Shown here in pieces: positions 9,131 through 18,146 of a DNA stretch of 64,000 nt (within the stretch, counting starts at the first letter, position 1; the number at the start of each line of letters is the position of its first letter). The notes under the pieces were generated by a model. It was not told where the DNA came from. It saw only the letters and a list, made by a program, of their open reading frames with translations, and made no database searches. This DNA comes from Desulfotomaculaceae bacterium (GTDB taxonomy: Bacteria > Bacillota > Desulfotomaculia > Desulfotomaculales > Pelotomaculaceae): positions 71,756 through 135,755 of the forward strand of contig JAQVOH010000001.1 of assembly GCA_028702695.1 (NCBI GenBank), given 5' to 3'. Both the position numbers and the translations under genes were made by a program.

Positions 9131-9168
9131 ATTTCTTGCGATAAAAAAATAAGCGCTATTTATAGCGC
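9131..9168 (-). terminator. Terminator downstream of the flavin reductase gene
   Basis: GCGCTA-TAAA-TAGCGC on the minus strand, followed by TTATTTTTTTA. It lies about 160 nt after the flavin reductase stop; the gap between shows no gene. Confidence 0.7.
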
Positions 9169-9326
9169 CTTAGTAGCAAAGTTTATACTGCCTGACCAAT
9201 ATCAAGAATTAATAAAGTGCTCCAGGGTAACCTGATTATTTAAGCACAAAATGGACTGTTGCAAATTCATGCCCGGCAAGAAAATTAAACACCGTTTTGG
9301 TGCGCCTATAGACATGCATTCAAGAC

Positions 9327-9899
9327 CTATGACGACTCCCTTTTGGAAAATCCATAATTGCCAATTTTTTCAGCAAGCAACCTGTATTCTCCCATACAGT
9401 AACCGTAAGGACTAATTTTATTAAAATCGGGCCGCCCTTTTTCGTCCAACACATCTTCATTGTAATGGACAGCCAGGACGTCGGCAATGAACACATTATG
9501 GCTGCCGAGAGGAATCTCTTGTCTCACCCGACACTCGATATTAACCGGGCATTCAGTAATTAAAGGCGCCTTGACCTGGGAAGCAGGCGTGGTTGTGAGC
9601 CCAGTTTCGTTAAACTTATTTAATTCCCTGCCTGTTACCACACCACAGTAGTCCACCACCCTGACCTGTTCCGATGAAGGCACATTAATCACAAATTCTC
9701 CGGATTCTTTGATTAGCCGGTAGGAATGTCTTCCCTCCGGCCGTACTCCGATATATACTACCGGTGGTTCAGAATTCATTATGCCTGTCCAGGCAATGGT
9801 GATAATATTGGGAGCACTGCCCTCCAACTGGGATGTCACCAGTACAATTGGGACAGGGAACAAACCCGTTGACGCCCCTTTGGTAACTTTCTTGATCAT
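9327..9899 (-). CDS. Flavin reductase-family FMN-binding protein
   Basis: A split-barrel flavin-binding protein of about 190 aa. Family features are PVPIVLVTSQ near the N-terminus, the NIITIAWTG segment and RHSYRLIKESGEFVINVP, which line the FMN site. Members reduce free flavin or bind FMN tightly for unknown reductions in anaerobes. ATG at 9899 after AAGGGGTTGGTT is a better start than the TTG two codons upstream. It is divergent from selD with an AT-rich spacer (9900-10094) that must hold both promoters. Confidence 0.85.
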   Translation of the reverse strand: MIKKVTKGASTGLFPVPIVLVTSQLEGSAPNIITIAWTGIMNSEPPVVYIGVRPEGRHSYRLIKESGEFVINVPSSEQVRVVDYCGVVTGRELNKFNETGLTTTPASQVKAPLITECPVNIECRVRQEIPLGSHNVFIADVLAVHYNEDVLDEKGRPDFNKISPYGYCMGEYRLLAEKIGNYGFSKRESS

Positions 9900-10094
9900 A
9901 ACCAACCCCTTGTTATTTGATTAAAAACAACGTTCACCGCTTTGCCAATTTTATTAATATATTATAACAAATAATATAGCTCCTATAATAAATTATTGGG
10001 TTATAAGATATATTTATTTGTTCTAAGATTGATTATTATATATAATTCCTTTAACAAGCTTTTTTTTCAGGATGCGGAAGGGAAGTGACTAAAC

Positions 10095-11129
10095 ATGCAG
10101 AAAACCTTGACCCAGATGACCCGGTTTTCCGGGTGAGCTGCCAAGGTGGGACCGGAGGTCCTGTCGAATATTTTGCGTGATCTACCTAAAAAAATAGATG
10201 AGAACTTGTTGGTTGGAACAGATACTTCCGACGACGCGGCGGTTTACAAGCTTACAGAAGATCTGGCCGTCATCGTAACCGTGGACTTCTTTACACCTAT
10301 GGTGGACGACCCCTACCAGTTCGGGCAAATTGCCGCGGCCAATGCCTTAAGTGATGTATATGCCATGGGCGGCAGACCCCTGCTGGCGCTTAACATCTTC
10401 TGCCTCCCCAACTGCCTGCCGCCGGAAACATCCTCTGAGATCCTGCGCGGCGGTGCGGACAAGGTGCTTGAGTCGGGCGCCCTGATTGGCGGCGGACATA
10501 CTGTCCAGGATGATGAACCCAAGTACGGTCTGGCTGTGGTCGGTCTGGTCCACCCCGAACAGGTGCTGAGCAATGCCGGGGCACGTCCCGGTGACGTCTT
10601 GGTCCTGACCAAACCTCTCGGCACCGGTATTATCAACACCGCGTTTAAAGGAGGGTTGGCCGAAGAAGAGGTATACCGGGCGGCTGTCGAGAATATGGCC
10701 GCTTTAAACAAAGACGCGGCAGAGTGTTTGAAAGAAACAGGCATTTCAGCCTGTACTGATATTACCGGTTTCGGCTTCCTCGGCCATGCGGCTGAAATGG
10801 CCAGGGCTAGTAAAGTCAGCCTGCAAATCAACTCGCAGGCATTACCCCTCTTACCGGGAGTGCTTGATTTCGCCCGTATGGGCCTGATTCCGGCCGGAGC
10901 CTACGACAACCACCGTTATTTGCAGGATGACGTGGTTTTTGCTGCAGGAGTAGAGCAGGAAGTGCAGGATATCCTGTTTGACCCCCAGACGTCAGGAGGC
11001 CTTTTAATCCCGGTTAAACCTGAGCAGGTCGGCCGTTTGCTGGAGAGCATGCATCAAAAGGGTGTGGCTCATGCGGTCGTGGTGGGTACAGTCATCCCAC
11101 CACAGAACTTTCTAATCAAAGTTCAGTAA
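10095..11129 (+). CDS. selD: Selenide, water dikinase, itself a selenoprotein
   Basis: Makes selenophosphate from selenide and ATP, the donor for Sec-tRNA. The listed ORF starts at GTG 10146, but the true ATG is at 10095 after a GGAAGGGAAGTG ribosome site. Reading in frame gives MQKTLTQMTRFSG, then UGA (10134-10136) as Sec14, then AAKVGPEVL. This matches the SelD active-site segment GC/UAAK, where Cys or Sec is catalytic. Full length 344 aa is normal. Later motifs include VTVDFFTPMVDDP, GGHTVQDDEP and DITGFGFLGHA. A hairpin follows the UGA. A strong terminator ends the gene at 11178-11225. It heads the selenium island. Confidence 0.96.
10149..10161 (+). promoter_or_regulatory. SECIS-like hairpin in selD
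   Basis: GGACC-GGA-GGTCC begins 12 nt after the UGA codon inside the coding sequence, with a G as first loop base. Bacterial SECIS elements sit at this distance and bind SelB. Folding was done by eye. Confidence 0.6.
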
Positions 11130-11177
11130 CCGTTAGTCTTAGCCTACGACCTGAATTATCAGCCTATAATTATAATG

Positions 11178-11225
11178 AAACAGCCAGGCAACCGGCTCTT
11201 CCGGTTGAACCTGGCTGTTTTGTTT
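11178..11225 (+). terminator. Terminator after selD
   Basis: AAACAGCCAGG/CCTGGCTGTTT encloses an inner CAACCGG/CCGGTTG stem (two-base bulge) and is followed by TTTGTTTT. It separates selD from the following reductase genes, which must have their own promoter in 11226-11430. Confidence 0.88.
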
Positions 11226-11444
11226 TAAGACTAGGTATCTCTGCTGGGCAGTCAACGAGGAGTTAAATTCCGTGTTTATGCTCCACAATTCGTGATGGCT
11301 TTTATGATTTGAATAACTAATACAGACATCGTTCACTATAAATTAATCAAATAGTACATATAAAGGATAAACATACTTTTAGTCAAATAAACTTATAGAT
11401 GACCCTACTTCCCAAATCAAATTTTAAAGATTGAGGTGTCAACA

Positions 11445-12731
11445 TTGTCAAATGATTACCGTCCCATGTGGGAATCTCTTGGACTGGACCTGGAATCGCA
11501 CGACCAACTGCTGAAAGCAATTCCCCAAGCTTTCGGGGGAGTTTATATGCAGCAGAAAAACCGTCCGGCAGAGATGGAGTATTTTGATTTTGTAGTTAGC
11601 GAAATACACGGCCTGCGCATTCAGGAACTGCAGGAACACAAGTCCCGCGGGGGCAAGGTGGTAGGCGCATTTTGCATCTTTGTCCCGGAGGAAATCGTCC
11701 GGGCGGCCGGCGGCATCTGTGTCGGGCTCTGTTCAGGAGCTGAGATAGGTACCGCCCAAGCTGAAAAAGTACTACCCAGGAACATCTGCCCCTTGATTAA
11801 GTCCTTTATGGGTTTTAAACTAGGCCATGTCTGCCCTTATTTTGAATCCTGTGATATGGTCGTCGGCGAAACCACCTGCGACGGCAAGAAAAAAGCCTTT
11901 GAAATCCTCAACGACTATATACCCGTGCATATGATGGAAACCCCTCAGATGAAACGGGAAAAAGACAAGGTGTTATGGCGCAGCGAGGTGCGGGACTTTG
12001 TAACCGAGATGCAACAGTTTACCGGTAATCAGGTTACCTACGATTCCTTGCAGAGAGCTATTATTGATGTCAACGGTAAGAGGAAGGTACTGGCCCGTCT
12101 GGCTGAACTGCGTAAAAACATTCCTGCGCCGATCAGCGGCAAAGACAGCCTTTTAATTGAACAGATCGCCATGTATGACGATGTGGACAGGTTTACGGAA
12201 CAGACCACTAAGCTCTGTGACGAACTTGAGAAGCGAACCCGTGCAGGACTCGGAGTACAGGAACCAGGCGCCCTGCGGATTATTGTTTCCGGCACTCCTA
12301 TGGCCGTCCCCAACTGGAAGGTCCCCCACATTATTGAAAGCAGCGGAGCCGTGATTGTCGCCGAGGAGCTTTGCACGGGACTGCGTTATTTTGAAAATAC
12401 CGTAGATGAAGACGGGAGTGACCTGGAACAGCAGGTAGATGCCCTTGCCAAACGCTACCTCGATATCGACTGCGCCTGCTTTACCCCCAACGATGCGCGT
12501 ACCGATAAACTGGTGAAACTCGCTGAAGAATACCAGGCCGACGGGATCATCCACTGCTCCCTGGCCTTCTGCGATCCCTATCTAGTCGAAGCCAACCGGG
12601 TGGAAAAAGTCTTGAAAGAGCACAATATTCCCCTGCTGAGAATTGAAACTGATTATGGACAGGAAGATTCAGGACAGTTAAAAACACGAGTAGAAGCTTT
12701 TTTCGAAATGCTTGCTGCAAAAAAAGCCTGA
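11445..12731 (+). CDS. Double-cubane-cluster-type anaerobic reductase, paralogue 1
   Basis: Belongs to the 2-hydroxyacyl-CoA dehydratase (HgdB/FldC) superfamily. The pattern GAFCIFVPEE, LCSGAEIG, LPRNICPLIKS, CPYFESCD and ETTCDGKKK matches the double-cubane-cluster proteins (DCCP), which use ATP-driven electron transfer to an [8Fe-9S] cluster to reduce small molecules. Start: the listed GTG at 11436 lies within GAGGTG, so TTG 11445, 5 nt after it, is better; this gives 428 aa. The next gene is a paralogue, then the shared activase. The substrate is unknown; the island suggests a low-potential reductive step (inference). Confidence 0.85.
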   Translation: MSNDYRPMWESLGLDLESHDQLLKAIPQAFGGVYMQQKNRPAEMEYFDFVVSEIHGLRIQELQEHKSRGGKVVGAFCIFVPEEIVRAAGGICVGLCSGAEIGTAQAEKVLPRNICPLIKSFMGFKLGHVCPYFESCDMVVGETTCDGKKKAFEILNDYIPVHMMETPQMKREKDKVLWRSEVRDFVTEMQQFTGNQVTYDSLQRAIIDVNGKRKVLARLAELRKNIPAPISGKDSLLIEQIAMYDDVDRFTEQTTKLCDELEKRTRAGLGVQEPGALRIIVSGTPMAVPNWKVPHIIESSGAVIVAEELCTGLRYFENTVDEDGSDLEQQVDALAKRYLDIDCACFTPNDARTDKLVKLAEEYQADGIIHCSLAFCDPYLVEANRVEKVLKEHNIPLLRIETDYGQEDSGQLKTRVEAFFEMLAAKKA

Positions 12732-12795
12732 TTGCCCTCTATCCCCTGGGTAAATAAATGTTATAACCAGCTTTTTATCTGAAAGGTGGCCTTTT

Positions 12796-13953
12796 ATGCG
12801 ACCGTCAATGATGAATATTTTTGAGAACCTGCGTGACCAGAATATCCTGGATCTTGAGCATGCCAAAAGGGATAACAAGAAGGTCGTGGGGATGTACTGC
12901 GCTTACTCACCCCAGGAACTGGTGCTGGCAGCCGGAGCCATCCCAGTGTCTTTATGCGGAACAAGTAACAAGCCAGTAGCAGCCGCTGAAAAAGTGCTGC
13001 CACGTAACCTTTGTCCCCTGATCAAGTCCAGCTTTGGCTTTGCAATAACCGATACCTGTCCCTATTTTCGTTTTTCAGATTTTCTTGTTGCTGACACTAC
13101 CTGCGACGGTAAGAAAAAAATGTTTGAGATACTGGGTAGTATGAAACCCCTACATGTGCTGCAACTGCCGCAGGGAACAGACCGGCCGGGCGCTCTGGGA
13201 TGGTGGCTGGAAGAAATACGCATCCTGAAAGATAAACTGGAGGAAAACCTGGAGGCAACGATCGATGAGGACAGCCTGCGTGCAGCTATCAAACTGGCCA
13301 ACAAAGAGCGGCAGGTGCTGAGAAGACTACACGAGATGAATAGGCTTGATCCTGCCCCGCTGTCTGGTGTAGATCTGCTCACCGCTACCTGGTTGAGGAG
13401 TTTCAGCGTTGATAAAGCAGAGGGTATTGAACTAGTCGAACAACTTATCGAAGAGATCCAAGAAATAGCTGATAAAGGCCTCTCCCCCTTCCGTGCGGGA
13501 ACACCCCGTATCCTCCTCACAGGCTGCCCGGTGGGCAGTGGCTCTGAGAAGGTATTAAAGCTCCTGGAGGAATGCGGGGGCAGCGTAGTCTGCCTGGAAA
13601 ACTGCAGCGGGATCAAAACCCAGGTATACCTGATCGATGAAGACGAAAGCAGGGACCCGCTGGAAGCTATTGCTGAGAGGTACCTGCAAATCCCCTGCTC
13701 CTGCATGTCACCCAACCCCGGCAGGCTCGAACTGATCGCTAAATTAATTGATGAATACCGGGTGGACGGGGTTGTTGACCTGACCTGGCAGGCCTGCCAC
13801 ACCTACAACGTCGAAGCCGAGTTGGTACGCCAACTGGTCAAAGATAAGTGCGGACTGCCTTACCTCCAGTTGGAAACCGATTACTCAACCTCGGATGTGG
13901 AACAGCTTAAGACCCGGCTCGCTGCCTTTATTGAAATGATGGACAGGAGTTGA
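12796..13953 (+). CDS. Double-cubane-cluster-type anaerobic reductase, paralogue 2
   Basis: 385 aa with the same cysteine pattern as its neighbour: GMYCAYSPQEL, LCGTSNKP, LPRNLCPLIKSSFGFA, CPYFRFSD and DTTCDGKKKMFE. Start ATG is preceded by AAAGGTGG. It lacks the about 35-residue N-terminal extension of paralogue 1. Hgd-type enzymes are heterodimers of two related subunits, whereas DCCPs are homodimers, so the pair could be two DCCPs or one heterodimer. The strong DCCP-like cysteine set in both favours two cluster-bearing subunits. It overlaps or abuts the activase gene. Confidence 0.85.
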   Translation: MRPSMMNIFENLRDQNILDLEHAKRDNKKVVGMYCAYSPQELVLAAGAIPVSLCGTSNKPVAAAEKVLPRNLCPLIKSSFGFAITDTCPYFRFSDFLVADTTCDGKKKMFEILGSMKPLHVLQLPQGTDRPGALGWWLEEIRILKDKLEENLEATIDEDSLRAAIKLANKERQVLRRLHEMNRLDPAPLSGVDLLTATWLRSFSVDKAEGIELVEQLIEEIQEIADKGLSPFRAGTPRILLTGCPVGSGSEKVLKLLEECGGSVVCLENCSGIKTQVYLIDEDESRDPLEAIAERYLQIPCSCMSPNPGRLELIAKLIDEYRVDGVVDLTWQACHTYNVEAELVRQLVKDKCGLPYLQLETDYSTSDVEQLKTRLAAFIEMMDRS

Positions 13954-13958
13954 ACAAC

Positions 13959-14756
13959 ATGATTACGGTGGGCATAGATGTCGGGTCCATTACCACCAAA
14001 GCGGTTTTGTTAACCGATACGACCTGGCAGAGCCTGCTGCTGCCGACAGGTTGCAGCCCGCGGGAGTCCGGCAAGAGCGTATTCGAGCAAATTCTTAACA
14101 GAGCCGGCCTGTCTCCCGCAGACGTCAACTATGTTGTCGGGACAGGTTACGGCAGGATATCACTACCCTTCATCGATAAGGCGATTACGGAAATCACCTG
14201 CCATGCCAGGGGCGCCCATCATCTGGTAAATGGAACCGATATGGTGGTGGATATAGGTGGCCAGGACAGCAAGGTAATCTTGATCGATGAGCAGGGCAGT
14301 GTCATGAACTTTGCCATGAACGACAAATGCGCCGCCGGCACCGGCAGGTTCTTGCAGGTTATGGCAGCCGTGCTGGGCGCCGACGTGAGTGAATTGGCGG
14401 ACCTGGCACGGGGAGCCGAGTCTGTACAGATCAGCAGTATGTGCACGGTTTTTGCCGAGTCGGAAGTGGTCAGCCTGTTGGCCCAGGGTGTACCCAAGGA
14501 ACGCATCATCGCCGGTATCCACCGTTCTGTTGCCAGCCGCGTGGCCTCAATGGCCGAAAGGCTGGGGCGAGGTGAACGGCTCACCTTTACCGGCGGCGTA
14601 GCCAGGAACGACGGGGTAAGAGAGTTCCTCTCCAGGGAACTGGGCCAAGAGATCACCGTAGCGCCAGAGCCCCAGTTGGCCGGGGCTCTGGGAGCTGCCC
14701 TGCTGGCCAGAGATAGATGCAAACAAACATTAGTAACTCTGGATGAAATTCATTAA
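13959..14756 (+). CDS. ATP-dependent activase of the double-cubane/dehydratase reductases (HgdC/YjiL type)
   Basis: An ASKHA-fold ATPase that binds one [4Fe-4S] cluster between two subunits and fires single low-potential electrons into its partner reductase. Motifs are GIDVGSITTKAVL (phosphate loop), DIGGQDSKVI, and the two cluster cysteines in KCAAGTGRFLQ and SSMCTVFAESE. ATG 13959 has AGGAG 9 nt upstream; the listed TTG 13950 directly touches that site. About 265 aa, normal for the family. Co-directional with both reductases and clearly their electron donor. Confidence 0.9.
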   Translation: MITVGIDVGSITTKAVLLTDTTWQSLLLPTGCSPRESGKSVFEQILNRAGLSPADVNYVVGTGYGRISLPFIDKAITEITCHARGAHHLVNGTDMVVDIGGQDSKVILIDEQGSVMNFAMNDKCAAGTGRFLQVMAAVLGADVSELADLARGAESVQISSMCTVFAESEVVSLLAQGVPKERIIAGIHRSVASRVASMAERLGRGERLTFTGGVARNDGVREFLSRELGQEITVAPEPQLAGALGAALLARDRCKQTLVTLDEIH

Positions 14757-14857
14757 CACAAACCAAAACTTATCAAATACCTGCATTCTAGCTTTTTACT
14801 TTTAGGATGGCGCCGTTTTCGGTGCAAACAATTAATAAATATCAAGGAGTAATTAAC

Positions 14858-15112
14858 ATGCCAAAAACACTGGTGGAGTTCATCAATACCTGCTCCTGCT
14901 GCGAGGAACATGTTCAAACGATTAAAAACACGGCCCAAAAACACGGTGACCAAGTGGAAGTTAAGATTTACTACGCCGGTAAAGATGTTGATTATCTTAA
15001 AAAGTATGGGATGGTTACCAAGGGTACGATGATTATAGACGGCAGGAAAAAAATCGATAACCTTTCCAAAGCAATTATTGAAAAAACGATTGAAGATGCG
15101 CTGAGGGGCTGA
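14858..15112 (+). CDS. Thioredoxin-like CSCC protein (SaoT-like)
   Basis: An 84-aa protein starting at ATG 14858 with AAGGAG upstream; the listed ORF adds 17 spurious residues. It begins with a beta strand and then TCSCCEEH, in the position of the thioredoxin-fold active site, and ends with TKGTMIIDGRK, the cis-Pro-like region of small thioredoxin folds. I recall an NCBIfam family named thioredoxin-like (seleno)protein SaoT; here the site is all cysteine. It is directly followed by the permease gene. Likely a cytoplasmic thiol donor or metal handover protein (inference). Confidence 0.72.
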   Translation: MPKTLVEFINTCSCCEEHVQTIKNTAQKHGDQVEVKIYYAGKDVDYLKKYGMVTKGTMIIDGRKKIDNLSKAIIEKTIEDALRG

Positions 15113-15117
15113 AGTCT

Positions 15118-16206
15118 TTGATTTTAGAGCTGCTACATAAAGTTATTCTGGCATCCTTTGATATTCTCAATGGCGCTTCAGTATGGCTGGTCATGAGTTT
15201 TATTCTGGCCGGCCTGATGCACAACCTGTTAAGCCCGGACCGTCTGCACAGGATGCTGGGAAACAAGAAGATGTCGTCTCTGGTCAAGGCAACACTGTCA
15301 GGTATGCTCCTGCCCATCTGCAGCTGCGGGGTCATCCCCCTGGGCTTGGGATTATATTATTCCGGGGCCTATTTGGGCCCCACTCTGGCTTTCATGACAG
15401 CTACACCTATAATAAATCCGGCAGCCATACTTCTAGCCTATGGTTTTTTAGGACCGCAGATAGCTACTATTTACCTTGTAACCGGGTTTGTAGTGCCAAT
15501 TTTGATCGGTGTGGCCGGCAACATGCTGGGTGGGCGAGAGCTTCACGCTCCAGGCATGGAAAGCCCGGTAGAGATGGTCGAATTGGAGTCCGGTGAAGAA
15601 ATCAGCCTGGCACAAAAGCTGAGCTCTGGACTGCATTGGGGTTTTTTTGACATGGGAATATCCGTCAGTAAATACGTGTGCATCGGCATGCTACTGGCCG
15701 GATTGATTATTACGCTGGTACCGGCGTCCTTTATCCAGCAGTACCTGGGCAGCCCCGGCGTAATTTCCCTGGCCGGTATCGCCATCCTGGGAGCAATTAT
15801 GTACGTCTGCGCGGTGGGACATATTCCATTTATCGCTGCGCTTATAGCAAGCGGTGCGGCGCCAGGCCTGGCAATTGTTTTTCTGATGACCGGAGCCGCC
15901 ACGAACCTTCCCGAATTAATTAGTATGTATAAAATGATCGGTAGGCGAACCGTTGTTATTTATACAACAGTCTTAACCCTCTCTTCATTATTTGTGGGCT
16001 ACATGACCAATCTATACCTGCTGCCAGGCTTTGTGCCTTTCTTTGATCTGGCAAACACCCGTCAAACCATTAGCCTGGCCAACAGCCTGATTTTCGCTGC
16101 TCCCGGCCCACTTCGCTACCTCTGTTCAGTAATCATCATAGCTCTTGGCCTTCATGCTTTGTGGCCAGGCATCAAAAGAGCGCTACTGAAAGAAAGTGTT
16201 GCTTGA
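15118..16206 (+). CDS. CSCG permease of the YraQ/ArsP (DUF318) type (SaoE-like)
   Basis: A 362-aa membrane protein with about eight hydrophobic segments. The first half carries LPICSCGVIPLG and TATPIINPAAILL, the second GHIPFIAALI and GAATNLPELI; these are signatures of the UPF0718/YraQ family. ArsP in this family exports organoarsenicals, using the cysteines. Start TTG 15118, 5 nt after the SaoT-like stop, with GAGG upstream. Its TGA overlaps the ATG of the next gene. In this operon it is most likely an efflux carrier for metal or organometal (SaoE of the remembered NCBIfam set). Confidence 0.8.
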   Translation: MILELLHKVILASFDILNGASVWLVMSFILAGLMHNLLSPDRLHRMLGNKKMSSLVKATLSGMLLPICSCGVIPLGLGLYYSGAYLGPTLAFMTATPIINPAAILLAYGFLGPQIATIYLVTGFVVPILIGVAGNMLGGRELHAPGMESPVEMVELESGEEISLAQKLSSGLHWGFFDMGISVSKYVCIGMLLAGLIITLVPASFIQQYLGSPGVISLAGIAILGAIMYVCAVGHIPFIAALIASGAAPGLAIVFLMTGAATNLPELISMYKMIGRRTVVIYTTVLTLSSLFVGYMTNLYLLPGFVPFFDLANTRQTISLANSLIFAAPGPLRYLCSVIIIALGLHALWPGIKRALLKESVA

Positions 16207-16685
16207 TGGCCTGTCGCAAGCTACTCCAGGGATTTCTTGCTTGTGTATTCGTGGTCCTGGTGTCTGGTGGTTGCGGAGCAGGGAACGACAAGATATCTCC
16301 TGCCGCAGGTGATGAGGCCTCTTCCAGGGGAGGACCCCTGCTTGAATATTTCAAGTCCACCCACCCCGGCAAAGATGTCATTATTTTAGACAAGGCTGAT
16401 CTTAATAGCGACAACACTGAGGATATGGTGGTGATTTTCAGAGAGAGCAAGGAAACAAACTCGATGCTGGTCGTGCTTGATTTATCAGGTTCATACCAGT
16501 GCACCAATGAGGTACCGGCGCCGGTGTCCAACCAGATCATCCAGTTTAAGGACATCGACCAGAAACCACCCCTGGAGTTCATCGTGCAGGGGATGAAGGG
16601 GGCAAATGTTGGTTACGCAATTTTCAGGGTGGAGGCATTAAAGCTGGAAGACTTATTTGGAGATGGGATGAAAGACTGTTGCTAG
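16206..16685 (+). CDS. Lipoprotein ending in Cys-Cys-COOH (SaoC-like)
   Basis: Start ATG overlaps the permease stop (TGATG); the listed upstream GTG is not needed. The N-terminus is a lipoprotein signal with VSGGC as lipobox. The mature part has repeated acidic beta strands (DLNSDNTEDMVVIF resembles a Ca2+-loop FG-GAP repeat) and ends …GDGMKDCC, so two cysteines are the very last residues before TAG. This matches the family I remember as Cys-Cys-COOH (seleno)protein SaoC. The C-terminal pair probably binds a soft metal outside the membrane (inference). Confidence 0.75.
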   Translation: MACRKLLQGFLACVFVVLVSGGCGAGNDKISPAAGDEASSRGGPLLEYFKSTHPGKDVIILDKADLNSDNTEDMVVIFRESKETNSMLVVLDLSGSYQCTNEVPAPVSNQIIQFKDIDQKPPLEFIVQGMKGANVGYAIFRVEALKLEDLFGDGMKDCC

Positions 16686-16705
16686 CGCTCTAAGATTTAA
16701 AACAA

Positions 16706-16801
16706 GGGGAGAAATGGGGATGGTCCCCCGCGGGCTTCAAACCCGTTTGTCTGGCTGTCATGCAGTTGGGAGTCCGGTTCGAATCCGACTTCTCCCCACC
16801 A
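16706..16801 (+). tRNA. selC: tRNA-Sec, anticodon UCA
   Basis: An 8-bp acceptor stem (GGGGAGAA with TTCTCCCC) is followed by an encoded ACCA end. The D arm is long (GGGGA-TGG-TCCCC), the anticodon loop is CTTCAAA with anticodon TCA, reading UGA, and there is a long variable arm and a TTCGAAT T-loop. The 96-nt length and 8-bp acceptor are specific to bacterial tRNA-Sec. The T stem (GTCCGG…CCGAC) seems to need one bulged C, which is odd. The gene sits inside the organometal operon, between the SaoC-like and first substrate-binding genes. Confidence 0.95.
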
Positions 16802-16934
16802 AAACCCTTTAAAAACCCTTGCTCAGAAAACGAATTGGCTTTGTTAATTATTTTACTTACCCCGTATTCCCACAAGGCATGTCCTACGTACGAAGATTGG
16901 AAAAAGAAAGCCTTACTTTTAAGGAGAGAACAAA

Positions 16935-18059
16935 ATGAATAACAAGATCAAAACTGTCATGCTGCTTATTGTGTCAATCACCCTGCTGGCCGGCTGCGGG
17001 GGCGGTTCCAAGCCTGCAGCCCAAACCAAAGCCGCGAATATCGCAATACCGGATAAAGACAAGGACTACGTGGTCAAGCTCGGTTACTACGACTGTGACC
17101 ACATGACCGGCGCTTGCATCGCCAAGGACGCAGGGATATTTGATGAACTTGGTCTAAGAGTAGACGTGCTCGGAAACGCCAAGGTTCCCGAAGCGATGGC
17201 GTCGGGCCAGATGGATGTTGGGTACGTGGGCAATTCTCGCATGATGCGTGCTTATTTAAAGGGTTCGCCCATTGTCGTCGGCGCCAACAACCATATCGGT
17301 GGCTCGCACTATCTCGTTGCCTCCAACGAGATCAAGGAGCCCAAAGATTTGCTGGGCAAGAAACTGTCCATCGGGACAGACCCGGAGAAAAACAACTATT
17401 CTTGGATTGTTATGGCTAGAACTCTTGGACTGCCGATCGAAGGAGCAAACTACGAAGTGTTAAACATGGCCGACAAGGATGAGTACTTCGCCCTGAAGGC
17501 AGGAAAACTGGACGGGTATGCCGCCTGCGACCCCTGGGGTTCGATGGCTGAATACGAAAATACTGGCCACATCTTTGCCGCTATGGATAAATTACCCAGC
17601 GGGGAGTGGGGCGAGTGTTGCGCCTATAACTTAAATAAAAACTTTGCCACTGAACACCCGGAGTTGGCCAAACTGATGATCCTGTCCCATACCAAAGCCA
17701 TAGAACATATGTATCTTAAGCCTGTTCGCTCAGCAGAAATATTCGCAGATAATTACAAGGTGCCCCTGGAAGTTGCCTTGATGACCATGTGGAAGAAAAC
17801 CGTTGCTGAGGGCAGAACGATTACCTGGAAAATTGACCTAAATAATTGGCAAAGACAAATAGATATGGAGCTTGAGTTTGGAACACTGGATGCAGCTCCA
17901 AAAGTGAGTGAGTTTATCCAGCCCCAGTACCTGAACGATAGCGGCGCCGATGACTTTGATGCCTTTATCAAGGGAAAAGTGGACTCGGTCTTCCCGGTAG
18001 GCATGTCCTATGAAGAGTGGAAAAACAAGGCCTATCAACTGGAAGGGAAGACGGCTTAA
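16935..18059 (+). CDS. Cys-rich ABC substrate-binding lipoprotein (NMT1/SsuA-like)
   Basis: A 374-aa lipoprotein (signal MNNKIKTVMLLIVSITLLAGC, lipobox LAGC) of the SsuA/TauA/THI5-like binding-protein fold. Unlike ordinary relatives it carries cysteines at ligand-side loops: YYDCDHMTGACIAK near the start, YAACDPWG in the middle and WGECCAYN later. Start ATG after AAGGAGAG. It lies between tRNA-Sec and a second binding protein of the same transporter. The cysteines and a Cys-Cys pair point to a thiophilic ligand such as an organometal (inference). Confidence 0.8.
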   Translation: MNNKIKTVMLLIVSITLLAGCGGGSKPAAQTKAANIAIPDKDKDYVVKLGYYDCDHMTGACIAKDAGIFDELGLRVDVLGNAKVPEAMASGQMDVGYVGNSRMMRAYLKGSPIVVGANNHIGGSHYLVASNEIKEPKDLLGKKLSIGTDPEKNNYSWIVMARTLGLPIEGANYEVLNMADKDEYFALKAGKLDGYAACDPWGSMAEYENTGHIFAAMDKLPSGEWGECCAYNLNKNFATEHPELAKLMILSHTKAIEHMYLKPVRSAEIFADNYKVPLEVALMTMWKKTVAEGRTITWKIDLNNWQRQIDMELEFGTLDAAPKVSEFIQPQYLNDSGADDFDAFIKGKVDSVFPVGMSYEEWKNKAYQLEGKTA

Positions 18060-18146
18060 CAGCTACCCTGAAAATATACTCTGAGCGCTTCCCCAAAAAA
18101 ATGTGGGTTTTGTGCTGGTGCCGCGTAAGCAACATGGGTGTCTAAT

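Noticed and set aside
10146-11129. Listed ORF start of selD at GTG 10146
   Set aside because: It drops the active-site segment; the upstream ATG with a ribosome site and the in-frame Sec codon fit the family.
16690-16942. ORFs on both strands over and beside the tRNA (16690-16875, 16760-16942)
   Set aside because: They overlap the tRNA-Sec sequence and have no ribosome site or protein-like composition.
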